Shown here: piece after piece, positions 1 to 10,560 of the stretch | How positions within the stretch are numbered: position 1 is the first letter of the stretch | How the letters are laid out: each line of letters begins with the position of its first letter | Assembly (NCBI GenBank): GCA_963978905.1 | Contig: OZ022258.1 | Location: 31,128,716 to 31,192,715 of the forward strand | Origin: Trichostrongylus colubriformis | Taxonomy: Eukaryota; Nematoda; Chromadorea; Rhabditida; Trichostrongylidae | Length of the DNA stretch: 64,000 nucleotides | Reading direction: 5' to 3' | Program-made: the position numbers and the translations under genes | The notes under the pieces: model-generated | Databases searched by the model: none | The model's input: the letters and a program-made list of their open reading frames with translations, nothing else | Told to the model about the DNA's origin: nothing

Positions 1-714
1 GGTCAAAGGATTTGGAGGACATATTTGAGAGAACCGTTTGAATTTACATGACACGATACAGATTTCATAATGGGTTTCATAATATAGCACAAGCACGTAA
101 AAACCTTTTTTGTAAGATGAGAGGTCATCCCATTCAATCCTGCACAGACAGTGCAAGGCTCTAGATGCACTAGGCGGGCCAGGACCACCGCTCTCGATTA
201 GAAGCAGATACATCGGCTATCAAGCTGTCCAGTATGGGTGTGTACCCTCATGTCAGGATTTCGCACCGCAGTCTGTCGTAAGCGAAGCAATGCGGACGGG
301 TTAAGGACACCGTTGTTGGGTTCCGAAGCGATTACATACAGTAGCGCTCAAAAGTCTTCGGCCAAAACTTTTTTGTCATAACTTTTTTTCTACTTGACCA
401 AATTTGACAAAATTTTAATATGTGGTTCCTGAACCTATTGTCAACATTTCCTTCTACTTGAGCGCCGCTTGCCACTTTTCATGATTTTTTACAAGAATTT
501 ACTACAAGACCACCCGAAAAAAAGTAAAAGGCTTGGTCAAGAAAAACGGCTTTCATTACAAAAACAAAACGAGCAAGCCTCAGAGAACATTAATATTTTG
601 TAGAAAAGCCACGACTTCTGATGACAGCGGCACAGCGGGACGGCATAGCGATGGCATACCAAAATCAAAAAATTTCATATAACCACGTAACCTACACCGT
701 TGAGCGCTAAAATA

Positions 715-1957
715 TTAGGTTGTCCCAAAAGTCTTGTAGAATTTTTCCAAAAAAAATCAGTAACTCTTGTTCACTTCGAGGCAGGTCCAGGCGGTTCAGG
801 AATATGGTAGTACGTTCCTGCTTTCTAGGAAAATATACATTGTCCCACTAGATTCCGTGGAGAGAGCTACAGTGCCCGTAGTCGATATCCACCCAACACG
901 CGGTGTCATCTACTATGAGTGGTCTTGGGGCAGCAAAGCAACGAAAGCTTGCGACTCCATCAACGCTGCATTGGGCAAGGGATGTGTGAGCTACAAGACC
1001 GTGCGCCGCTCGCTCAAGAGCTTCAGCAACGGCGAGATTGACATGGAAGACAAACCATGCACGGGACGCCCACACGCATTCGACGACGAGACGCTGCCCG
1101 TTCGCGCCGATCCAGAAACCACCATGCGCGAGCTGGAGTTGAGAATTGGACAAGCACCCATAACCTTAAATCGTCGCCTCCACGAGCTCGGTTATCGGAT
1201 GGTGCTGCGCGATGGACCTCATACCCTGACGGATGCTCACGATAGTGCCCGTGTGAGCATCTGTCAATCGCTGCAGCTCCACCCTCATCTCAACAACGAC
1301 TTTCTCGTCTATCTGACTATGGGCGATGAAAGCTGGGGCATGTACGATACCAACGCACCCCGCGCCTTTTGGCTGCTACGTGACGCCGAGCCGCCAACGC
1401 AGCCCATGTCCGACCTCCATCCGAAGACGATTCTACCCTGCTGCTTCTGGACGCGGAAGGAATGCTTTTCCAAGAGGTGCTGGCACGAGGCGAGACAGTA
1501 CCCGCTTCCGTGTACCAACAGCTCCAGCAGATCGCCGTTGCTCTTCGAGAAAAGCGCTTGAGGAGATCCGCGGTCACCCTCCTCCATGACAACGTCCATC
1601 CATACGTCACGAAGTGTAGCCAGGCCAAGCTACAGGAGCCCGGCTGGGATGTGCTGCCCCACCCACCATACTCTCCAGACATTGCCCCCTCCGGCTATCA
1701 CCTAACCCAACCTCTCGAATCCTTCCTGGCCAAGAGAAAATTCGCTGACTATGACATGCTTGCAAAGGCGATCGCTCACCTTCGACTCTCAGAACCCAGA
1801 GTTCTGGGAGGAGGGAATCAACGATTTACCTATGAGGGGGCAGAGTGTTGCCGATAACAATGGTGAATACGTTGTTGCATGATTGTTGTTTGTTGAGAGA
1901 AAAAATAATAAAAAGTGATGATCGAAAAAATCCTACAAGACTTTTGGGACAACCTAA
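715..1957 (+). mobile_element. Mariner element, 1243 bp, innermost layer of the nest
   Basis: The inverted ends begin TTAGGTTGTCCCAAAAG and match for about 30 bp. The TA target duplication is at 713-714 and 1958-1959. It carries a degenerate mariner transposase reading frame. A second copy of the family is at 9692-10558. It inserted into the Tc1-like MITE and is therefore the youngest of the three nested elements. From memory it resembles the hookworm 'bandit' mariner; a sequence search would decide. Confidence 0.92.
872..1882 (+). pseudogene. Mariner transposase, inactivated
   Basis: It would cut and paste the element at TA sites through a D,D34D catalytic domain (family knowledge). The N-terminal DNA-binding region (VDIHPTRGVIYYEW and following) and catalytic signatures GDESW (first Asp, codon 1325-1327) and LLHDN (second Asp, 1588-1590) are present. 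Several lesions are visible. The start that is ATG in the sibling copy is GTG at 872-874. A one-base loss near 1450 shifts frame before the AEGMLFQ segment. Another shift occurs near 1788. The third catalytic Asp, expected 35 codons after the second, is GGC (Gly) at 1693-1695, so the motif reads APSGYHL. The stop in the corrected frame is at 1880-1882. Activity is not expected. Confidence 0.9.
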
Positions 1958-2606
1958 TAGTATATTAAGTATGCAGTGCCTCCAAGTACAACATACTAAA
2001 ATTTCTCTTAGATCGGTGCAGTTGCAAAAAAGTTACAAGTGAAAAAATCCAAGTGAAAGACCATTTCGCCGAAGACTTTGAGCGCCACTGTATCAACTGC
2101 GTGTCGCGCCCCTAGCATTACGGTGTAATCGTTCTAAGACCCAATTACCGTGACGCGCGTGGCTCGTACACACTGCGTAGCAGGTTGATCGTCGCGTGCG
2201 AAATCCTGACATTAGGGTACACACTCGTTCAGTATGGCTAGCGCGGTTGCTCAAAATCTTTGAAAACTGGAAGGAGTTTTCACTGACCTATATCATCGCA
2301 GAATTTTCGAATTCTGCATCATATAGCGAAAGTCTGCAGCGCAAAATTGTAGTAGTTGGATGACAGTTGTGTGTTATTGGGCGCTATCGCATAATGAGCA
2401 CAAAATTCAGAAAGAAAAAAGGGAAAAAGTGACGGTCATGGTGATTCGAAAAAAGCTTGAGCATGTTTGAATGGGGTCGCCTACTAGTTCCAGAAAGTGT
2501 ACCTACTCTAACGATACGCAAAGAGTTAGTCACATCACTGCCACTCAATCCCTTGAGATTTTCATCGAGGAAAGGAACCAAGGCAGAACGCAAAACACAA
2601 ACATAC

Positions 2607-5600
2607 GTCAAAGCATGTGGTCGTGGCCTGTCCGTTGACAGGACGAGATCGTTGTCAATATCAAGGTTGCCCTTGTCGTCCATGAGACTCTCGATAGGCT
2701 TCCCTTCAGTAAAATCAAATCGACTCCCTTGCACGTCAACGACATCACCTGGAAACCACAGCAGCACTTACTGAGTAGAATTCACTTCAGTTGTAGTGCT
2801 GACCCCTCAGCATATTTTTTTAATTCTCCGAGATTCGAACTCCAATATTGCTATCCAGGGATGACAATAATTCGCGCAACGAATCTTGAGCTACGCCCGA
2901 TTGATTACCTACAGCCATTCATTCTTCAAGAGCTTGGTATATCAATACTTGCGACATAATATCCCAAGTGAAACTGTCAAACATTATAGCACACAGTCTA
3001 CCTTGCATTTCAAGGGGAGTTCAAACCCCAAGTGAAGTGCTAACCGCAGTGACACTTACTCATTATCTGAAATGGAACAGCTCCCAGTTTTCTGTCCGAG
3101 TACATAAGAGAACAATCAACGATGACTTGACGTTGAAGACACCGCAACGTGACGAACTGTACCAGGTGGGATGCAGCAGAAACGTATTGGAAGGTTCCGT
3201 AATCAAAAGCAATAGCGGAAAGACATCAAATACGTTGCACTGTATCATGATACAACCACCTATAGGTCGTCTCTTATTACGGTATGCCTGAGAAAAATTG
3301 TTCCTCTAGAAGGTGCAATGAATGTGGACGCACATACTTTTTGGCTAAACATTTTCGAATGGAGAAAGGCTTTTGCGTCCTTTTTGAGCTTCAGAAATAA
3401 GGAACGCCAAACACAGCGGCTGTTCTCACTTCAACACTTACTGCGATAGCACCACAATTTCAGCTACCGCCTCCATTGCAGCAATAAAGCAAATGGTAAT
3501 GAGCTATTCAATACTAATACTCGCTAGAATGCCAGGAACAACCAGTGTCAGACTAAGGGACCCAAAGAAAGCGTGTCGAATACTCAAAAAACCAAGAAGA
3601 TAAACAAAGAAGAGTACACAAAACGAGCAAACATCTTCTTATTTGCTTACTACATTATAGCATTCCAAAAATTTCAGAATTTGGAAAGTCACCTGTGGGG
3701 AAGTCATCTTCGTCGGTTGGTAGGAAGGCCTCTGCATCCACTTGCAAGATATGATCTCGAACGGATTCCTGCAATCGAAGAGAGGTTTGGATCATGGGGA
3801 GCTCTGCAGGGGACAGATCCTGCCCTTGTATAGTAGTAGTATAGGAGTAGTGGTTTCTTTTCTCATAACACTTGAAGCGTTATCTATTGTTGCTGCAAGA
3901 GGCCAAACAAGCCCTACGCTTTCAGTGGGCGCTTGACATTTGCTGTGAGGATCCTTCGTTCGGTCACCTAACGAAACCCGTTCTCATATCTAGTAAACTC
4001 ATGCTGCTCGACCAGCTGAATACCGTAAAACGTAGAAGCGTTTATATGCGATGCTGAGCCGAATAGGACTTGCCGCTTCCCACAGACGAATAATTTTTCT
4101 CGAAAAAACCAGATAGCAAGCAACATATGCCATCTGCAGTCCTCTAATGAGCCTTGAAAACACCGGAAGGGATAAATTCGGCAGATGTGAAATATGAAAT
4201 AAGGGGCGCTCAGCAGTGTAACAGCAGAAAAAAGCGGAGTAAGAGGGCGAAACCCCAAGAATTAGGATCGGGAATCCTCGGTGGGGTCTATGCCGTGGCG
4301 CGACCCCTCGCGGCCAATTAGCTAATGGGAGCATAAGCCGTTGCTGCCACCCCAACGCAGACCTCAACGACGCGACGCGTCTTCTGCGTCGGGCAACTCG
4401 TCCACATCATCGATCCTTCAGATTCTCGTTATTGATTATTACCACATTAAGGATGTTGTTTAAGAAACACTGCAAATTAATGAAAAGTAGCTTCTATTAC
4501 AATTCCAGGACGACTGTAGTACAACCACCCGGATTAAACAAGCAGTATTTCCCATTGTTCAAAGTGTAAAGAAGACAAAAAAACGAAAAAAAAAGGAGAA
4601 AACCAGCCAGAATCCACGCTTAGTTCACCAGCCGGAGAGAATCGGGTCCACAAAAGGTGGTCTGTTGAGGATCGACGGACGCTTATAAATTACGAAAATC
4701 TGACGATTTGGTAATGTGGACGAGTCATCCGTCTCAGAAGATGGATCCAATGGTCGGAGGTAGGGTGGCAGTCACGCCTTATGAGCCCCATCGGCTTATA
4801 AGCTGCAAAAGGCCGCGCCTAATACCGTCTCCCCCTCCCCACCACCACCAGTGCCTTTCGCGCCGCTCTGCAACGCTAGTTGGTGGGTAATGCAAACGGG
4901 CGAGAAGCTAAATCAGCCGACTGGGAAATTTGTCTCGCCGTCGCCTGCATCTACTTCGGCGGATGCGTGCGACTCGCGAGGTTGCAGGATCGTGATAAGA
5001 CCCTTAGCCGCGCTTTCTCGTTCTGTTTTCGATGAATATGTATTCCTAGTTCTCACTTTCTCCTTACCACGCACGGTGCCTTCAAATTAGGCTTTTACGT
5101 AAAAGTTGCAGTGACCTCGGCAGTCTTTGAGTATTTTGATACTTTCGTTGAAAGACGTACGCTGCAGTCTAAATTCCAGTATGTGTGATTCGTAAGATTG
5201 AGCACCCCTGGGGTCGTGCATGTTGCTCCATGCTCTATGAGGAGTTGATTCCTATCATTTACAGTATACGTGACCTAAAAAGATAACATATCAACTTCTG
5301 CGCAACTGTCATAAGCAGTCACTGATAAACTGCCACTCAAAAAAAAACGAGAGGCATACGTCAATTTTTGCGTCTCCTGGGAATCCGTCTTCGGTTTCAT
5401 CAGCGTATATGCGAAAGGTTACCGAAGTGGGTGTCTGGCGCACAACTTCCCATTCTTTCTGAAATTGTCGTTGAATTCGTTTTGTCTATTCTATTAAGGC
5501 GAAGTAATCGAATGAGCAATTATTTCTTTTTGTTGAGCGTATATAGTCTCTATCGTGGTTAATGGCGGAAACTTGATATAGCTCGAAATTTGTCGCCACA

Positions 5601-8600
5601 GATACTCACTTTGTGAGTGCGAACACATATTGCATGCGCTTCGACCAAAAACGCCCGACTACCGGAGTCATCGCGATAAAATGTCCGATCTCCTAGTTCG
5701 CCAGAAGCCAATTTTTCAGAAGTTATTTGCTTTTTCTCCCTGGGCTTGGGCAGGATTCCAAGACTTTCTCGAGTCAGGATATGCTGGAACAGCTGTGTTA
5801 GTTTTTTGAAATAATTCATTTCCATAACAATGAGCACGTGGAGGATGGCATGGTGGATAAAGTAAGGACCCACCCGGGAACAGTAGTCATGGGTTTGTGG
5901 TTCGCATCTCGGAAGTGGTAGAACTTTGTTTTTTCTGGTTCTCACTTCTTTATCTTAATATATGTCTGTTTATGTCAAATGACTGTATTTTCCTTGTTAG
6001 CATTCCAGGATGAGTCTTTACGCGATAAACGTAAGGGCCTATAGCGCATGAAATTGACGTTTTCGTGCTGAATGAGTAACATATTCGTGATCAGGCTTCG
6101 AACTGATCAAGAATATGTTACCCACTCAGCACGAAAACGCCAACGCTTGGGAACATTCAAGCGTAATCGAGATTTTGACCCCAACTCCATGTTGAGTGAC
6201 ATGGAAGCGATTTGTGGTCCTTCTTATGTTTGCACAAACAGAAAGCTAACAATTTCAATTACTAGTGATGAAGCATGTGCGGCATGGGTGCCAATCGATA
6301 TGCTCCGCCTAACAAGCATCAAAGAAGACCAGCGAGGAATTGCTGAAAAGTGATATCGTTGTTTCAAAATTTCAAAATTCGATTAGGCTGGAAACCTATC
6401 TACAGGAGTACTAGGACTTGCTGAGCACGAATGTCACCCATGCTTTGCGCTGATACGCCTCGCTCGCGTGCTACGAGCGTTGGCAGGCCCGAAAAAATGG
6501 ACCGCAAAATTCGCTGAAAAGTGGAACGTAAGGGTAATGAATGCTGACGGTATTCCACTTGATTATCGTATTGATGTGTCTATAAGCCCAAGCCCAGAAT
6601 ATCCGAGATTGCAAGTCCTCATCGGGGATCGAACCATCACACTTCTTGGCACTCGTGGGGCATCTCAGCAAAAACCGATACCAATTACTTGTTTTGTGCA
6701 CGTACCCCCACATGATGCGAAAAATCGTTTTCAAAGAGAGCGTCATACCCGAAAGAGCTCACTTGTTTGGCCGCATTCATATTTTGCAGCGCGCGAATCT
6801 TGACACAGTCTGGCACTATGCCAAGATTCTCGCTAAGATTGAAATCTCATCATACCGTAGTATGGTTCGGCCAGTGGTATAAATGGAGGCGGTCGCGGAC
6901 GTGGTCGGAGGCGGGCACATGATTTTGCCGCCGTCGTTACCGGTGCCGGGCCAGTGCCGCAAAGTATGAAGGCAAACCATGTAACAACCACGGAAATGCC
7001 AACACCCTTCTTCAGTCACAGAAAGGAGGGGGATCAATATTGTTATTAGCTTACAATTTGTCATGAAAAGGCAAGTTTCAATTTAACGTTGCGAAAAGAC
7101 GTGTTACTGTTCAACGTTCAACAATTTGCACTCCAATTTAGTTGGGTTTACTCTTGCCCGTGTTGGAGTTGCACCTCACTTACTTCCTTGCTTTGAAATC
7201 CTATGATATATAACCGTATATGCACATATAATACCCCATCCGAATCATTCACAAGAGACGTAAAAAAATATTTAAGTCAGTACAATACCGTGGCAATCCC
7301 TTTAGGGCCGCCGTGCAAGTGATGTGGTTCATTATTTATTGGAAGTCGATACTCTTTGCCATCGAATACAAAGTGTCCAAATCGAATCCGGTTACACACA
7401 CGACCGATTGTTGAGCCAAAATAGGCAGTGTTCTCTTCGTATTCTGGAAACGACTGGTTTAGCAGAGACGGGGAAGTACATTTCTAAGTCCTCCACACAT
7501 TTTTTTTCCTATTGGGTTGAGGAATAAATTCCCTCCGCTCTTTTTACAGTGTTTCGCAAAGTTCATTTCGTTTTTGGACGAAGCTCATACATGTGTTCTA
7601 CAACTTTTTATGCTCTATAAGGCGATGCTATCTGTTATTCGATTGTGAGGTTTGGAAATGAAGTAATCTGAAGTTAAAAGTTCGCACCCTCGACATTTCC
7701 CTTTTCGTCTCCATCGGTGTCAAAAGATGATGCGCATATGTTTTCGATAGAACTCATTGCCGCTGCAGAACAGTTCCATTAGTTTTCGATCGTTTGATCG
7801 CCCGTTGTTTTCAAGATTTGAAATGGAGTAATTTGCATGCAAAAATCTGCTCTTCTGGCACATCGAGATCCAAAAAAGCTGACTTTTTCCACTTCAAATG
7901 AAACCAAATGAGGGAAAAAAGCATCGTTGATCAATCTACCGTTATAACTATGGGCTTTCTTGCCCAACAAAAGTGTTTGGTAAAGTCTTTGGCAAAAAAA
8001 GGCGGGTGGCTTTTTGCTGAGTACCCCATTTTTTAGTCTCAGAAACATCAACTATGAAAGAATTCAGAGAACGAGTGGCACCTTTTTGTAGAGCAGAAAA
8101 AGCTCTATCGGATGCACATACTATGCGTATCCTCGTCAATCTGTGTTAAGCAAGGAAGAGAAGATACGCATCCGTAAGTCTTAAAAACAGCAAACACGCA
8201 AGGTGAAGAGCTGAAGCTCTGTCGAAAACATATACGCTCACATTTTTTGACCTTGATAGCAGACGAAGAAGAAGAAATGTCGAGGGTGCGAATTTTTCCC
8301 TTCGAACTACTTCATTTCCAAATCGCATAAATATCAAGCAATCAGAGGAATCGGAAAAACAAATAGCGATGTTACTACAAGGGTGCTGAGTTATGGGCAA
8401 AAGCCTCGGTGTCACACGGTACTCGAACCAGCACTTAATGCTTTCCGGGCATATATGCTATTTCATTACACTACCGACACCACCTTCACCTTAACTCAGC
8501 TTCTGAATGGTATATTTATCATTTTTGATTTGATTTTTGATGATTAATCATTTTTGATTTTTAGTATCAATAATCAAAGATTATAAATAGCAATGTTTTG

Positions 8601-8908
8601 TAGAGCAGAAGAGCTCTATCGAACACATATATAAGCCTTGTGGAAACTGAAGACAGCGTTGTGATTATTCCTCAGCCCAAGATTCAAGATAATTCAAAGC
8701 AGATGTTAAGAACTCTATTCGCATCATATGTGCGAAGGCAAAAATGACTTCAAAAAGGACCTTTAACATTGTCGAATCCGAGCACGACATCTATATCATT
8801 TCCGTAGCGATCCCTAACGAAGAGAGACGTTAGTGTGGCCCCCAATGGTATCATCCGGGCCGTCACTCCTTGAGTGGATGTGATTTCAATGAATTGGTGT
8901 GCCTGCAT
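2607..8908 (-). CDS. Galactose mutarotase (aldose 1-epimerase), six exons, 3' end off the window
   Basis: Interconverts alpha and beta anomers of aldoses such as galactose in the cytosol (family knowledge). Exons in coding order: 8761-8908, 7289-7443, 5360-5458, 5161-5274, 3693-3768, 2607-2748. All five junctions keep frame and use GT/AG with nematode-like acceptors. They encode about 244 residues of an expected ~340. Motifs align in order with the family: DVVLGFD (exon 1); GRVCNRIRFGHF and HHLHGG (exon 2, catalytic His about residue 93); GFPGDAKI (exon 3); NLTNHTYWNL (exon 4, second catalytic His about 164); DHILQVDAEAFLP (exon 5); VQGSRFDF and DIDNDLVL (exon 6, sugar-binding Asp about 229). 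The family's FDHNF is altered here to IDNDL. The catalytic Glu (GFCLETQ region) would be in the missing exon(s). The start is the ATG at 8906-8908, which follows an in-frame stop; an upstream exon cannot be excluded. Intron 1 holds a SINE and a long inverted repeat. A three-layer transposon nest lies just downstream. Confidence 0.88.
6059..6138. repeat. Short inverted repeat (hairpin) in mutarotase intron
   Basis: Arms 6059-6093 and 6104-6138 are 35 bp each, match at 32 of 35 positions, and are separated by a 10-base spacer. The hairpin lies in the intron between mutarotase exons 2 and 3. No terminal duplications were identified. It may be a MITE remnant or a structured element in the transcript. 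Confidence 0.8.
7625..8345. repeat. Foldback-like long inverted repeat in mutarotase intron 1
   Basis: Sequence around 7640-7765 (including TTCGCACCCTCGACATTTC) is an imperfect inverted copy of about 8205-8330 (including GAAATGTCGAGGGTGCGAA), with roughly 120-bp arms. A motif like GTAGAGCAGAAAAAGCTC recurs nearby at about 8087 and 8598. The ~440 bp between the arms shows no coding signal. This is probably a diverged foldback transposon next to a SINE. Confidence 0.6.
8408..8481 (-). repeat. tRNA-derived SINE-like element, head region
   Basis: On the minus strand these 74 nt resemble a whole tRNA: a 7-bp acceptor stem (GGTGTCG with TGACACC), an A-box-like AGTGTAATG, and a B-box-like GGTTCGAGT. 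The T stem is broken (A where C is expected after the loop) and the base before the anticodon position is C, not T, so it is probably not a functional tRNA. The sequence that follows (CATAACTCAGCACCCTTGTAG, plus or minus a base) also follows the related copies at 20.1 and 31.4 kb. That shared body is why it is called a SINE. Confidence 0.6.
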
Positions 8909-9008
8909 CACATGTGGATGTTCCTAGTGGTTTCAGAGTGATGCTCTCCAAATAATCCTGCTAGCTCTTCAATAGTAGCTTATAATTTGCCTTAACTGAG
9001 AAGAATTG

Positions 9009-9688
9009 TGAGGTATGGCATAGGACCGTTCACGAGAAAGTACGGACAAGGAAGCATGACACGCGTCGATGAAGAATTGCAAACGAGTTCAAAGAAATTA
9101 CAAGAAATTCAAAAGAAATCACAACTTCGCTGGACTCAAGCTTGCAATATTCGGATTCGAGTTGCGACGGCTTATCCGTTAGGGAAAGGCAGAATGCAGA
9201 GGCGCCGATATCACATATTAGGTTGTAAGGAAAGATGTAGCCTGTTTTGCGCGTTTACAAGAAAAATCCAATTTTGAAAACGCGTCATCTCAAACCAACC
9301 TACTTATTGACCTTGTCAGTTGAAGAGTTTGCTATTTCTGGATTCAAAGTTTCATTAGAATTCCATTAGCTGATTGAATCATCAGGAAAATTTCGAAGTA
9401 TCACAAAAAGGCACTTTTGGAATGGTTCACTTCAAGAGTTCCTGTTTATTCGAGTTGCACCGGAGCCAACTCCAAATATCAGCCCTACAAGGGGGAGGGG
9501 GGGGGGTTGCAGATGGAACAGTTCGACCCTGGTTTCAGAAGTACAGAGAAGAGAATGAGTTACTCAGTACAAGGGCCCAGTGTAAGGAAATGTACTGCTG
9601 TGGGCAAGCTAAATGTGGTCATAAGGGCCATCGTTGTTCGCAACCTAGTTTGGCCAGTAGACGTTTCGGGTCAAAACTTGAATGGATT
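9009..9688. other. Intergenic, no gene recognised
   Basis: This stretch lies between the mutarotase start and mariner copy 2. It holds a G-rich tract (9491-9506) and chance open frames without splice or family support. Confidence 0.5.
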
Positions 9689-9691
9689 ATA

Positions 9692-10558
9692 TTAGATTGT
9701 CCCAAAAGTCTTGTAGGATTTTTTTCTTCCAACAAACAAGAGTTAGGCAAAACGTATTCGCCATTGTTATCGATAACACTCTGCCACATCATAGGTAAAT
9801 CGTTGATTCCCTCCTCCCGGAACCCTGGGTTCTGGGACTCGATGAAGTCAGCGATCGCCTTTCCAAGCATGTCATTATAAACGAATTTCCTCTTGGCTAG
9901 GAATGATTCAAGAGGATAGGTAAGGTAATAGTCAGAAGTGGCAACGTCTGGAAAGTATGGCGGGTGGGACAGCATATCCCAGCCGAGCTCGTGTAGCTTA
10001 GCCTGGGTACTTTTCGTGAAATCGGAGGGGGCGTCGTCATGGGAGGATGACCGCGGACCTTGACCGCAGACCTTTTTTGAAGCTTTTCTCGAACAGCGAC
10101 GGCGAGCTGCTAGAGCTGGTGGGTGCATGCGGCAGCGGTGACTGTCTCGCCTTGTACCAGCACCTCATGGAAAAGCGTCCCTTCCGCGTCGCAGAAGTGG
10201 CACATCCTGAGCGTGGTTTGTCTTCCATGACAATCTCGCCGTTGCTGAAGCTGATGAACCAGCGGCGCATGGTCTCGTAGCTCACACATCCCTTGCCCAA
10301 TGCAGCGTTGATGGAGTCGCAAGCTTCCGTCGCTTTGCTGCCCCAAGACCACTCATAGTAGACGACACCGCGAGTTGAGTGGGTATCGACAACGGGCATT
10401 GTAGCTCTCTCTACGGAATCTAATGGGTCAATATATATTTTTCTAGAAAGCTTAGAGAACCTTTTACCATATTCCTGAACCGCCTAGACCTGTCTCGAAG
10501 CAAACAAGAGTTATTGATTTTTTTGGAAAAATCCTACAAGATTTTTGGGACAGCCTAA
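9692..10558 (-). mobile_element. Mariner element, internally deleted copy (867 bp)
   Basis: The inverted ends begin TTAGATTGTCCCAAAAG and end GGGACAGCCTAA. The TA duplication is at 9690-9691 and 10559-10560. It is the same family as the copy at 715-1957 but lacks about 376 bp from the middle of the transposase. Confidence 0.92.
9730..10399 (-). pseudogene. Mariner transposase, internal deletion
   Basis: The start ATG is at 10397-10399 and the N-terminal ~60 residues are in frame (VDTHSTRGVVYYEW to MEDKPRSG). The sequence then jumps to the region that precedes the second catalytic Asp, so the first-Asp (GDESW) segment is lost. The distal part keeps SHPPYFPDVATSDYYL, in which the third catalytic Asp is intact, unlike the other copy. 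The expected HDNA motif is disturbed (SSHDDAPSD). No intact transposase can come from this copy. Confidence 0.88.
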
Positions 10559-10560
10559 TA

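Larger units (their letters stand above)
339..2090. mobile_element. Tc1-like non-autonomous element (copy 1), interrupted by a mariner
   Basis: The termini are CAGTAGCGCTCAAAAGTC and its inverted form (ending GAGCGCCACTG). TA dinucleotides flank it at 337-338 and 2091-2092, as expected for Tc1/mariner insertions. Without the inserted mariner (and one duplicated TA) it is 507 bp, the same length as the copy at 42504-43010. It contains no transposase. It sits inside the palindromic MITE that spans 238-2229. Confidence 0.85.
238..2229. mobile_element. Palindromic MITE, GGGTGTG-ended family (copy 1), outermost layer of a transposon nest
   Basis: The left end (238-266) and the right end (about 2197-2224) are inverted copies of a ~28-bp terminus, GTGTGTACCC followed by TCAGGATTTCGC. 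The 8-bp direct repeat CAGTATGG lies at 230-237 and 2230-2237 and is probably the target duplication. The element itself is short (~240 bp); the rest of this span is a later Tc1-like MITE plus a mariner. The same family recurs at 30.6 and 43.9 kb. No coding capacity was seen in the MITE portion. Confidence 0.75.

Noticed and set aside
6468..6803. Plus-strand 111-residue open frame in a mutarotase intron
   Set aside because: No family match and no splice partners; considered chance.
8408..8481. Functional tRNA gene on the minus strand
   Set aside because: The fold is tRNA-like, but the T stem is broken, the base before the anticodon is not T, and the flanking body is shared with other copies. 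A SINE fits better.
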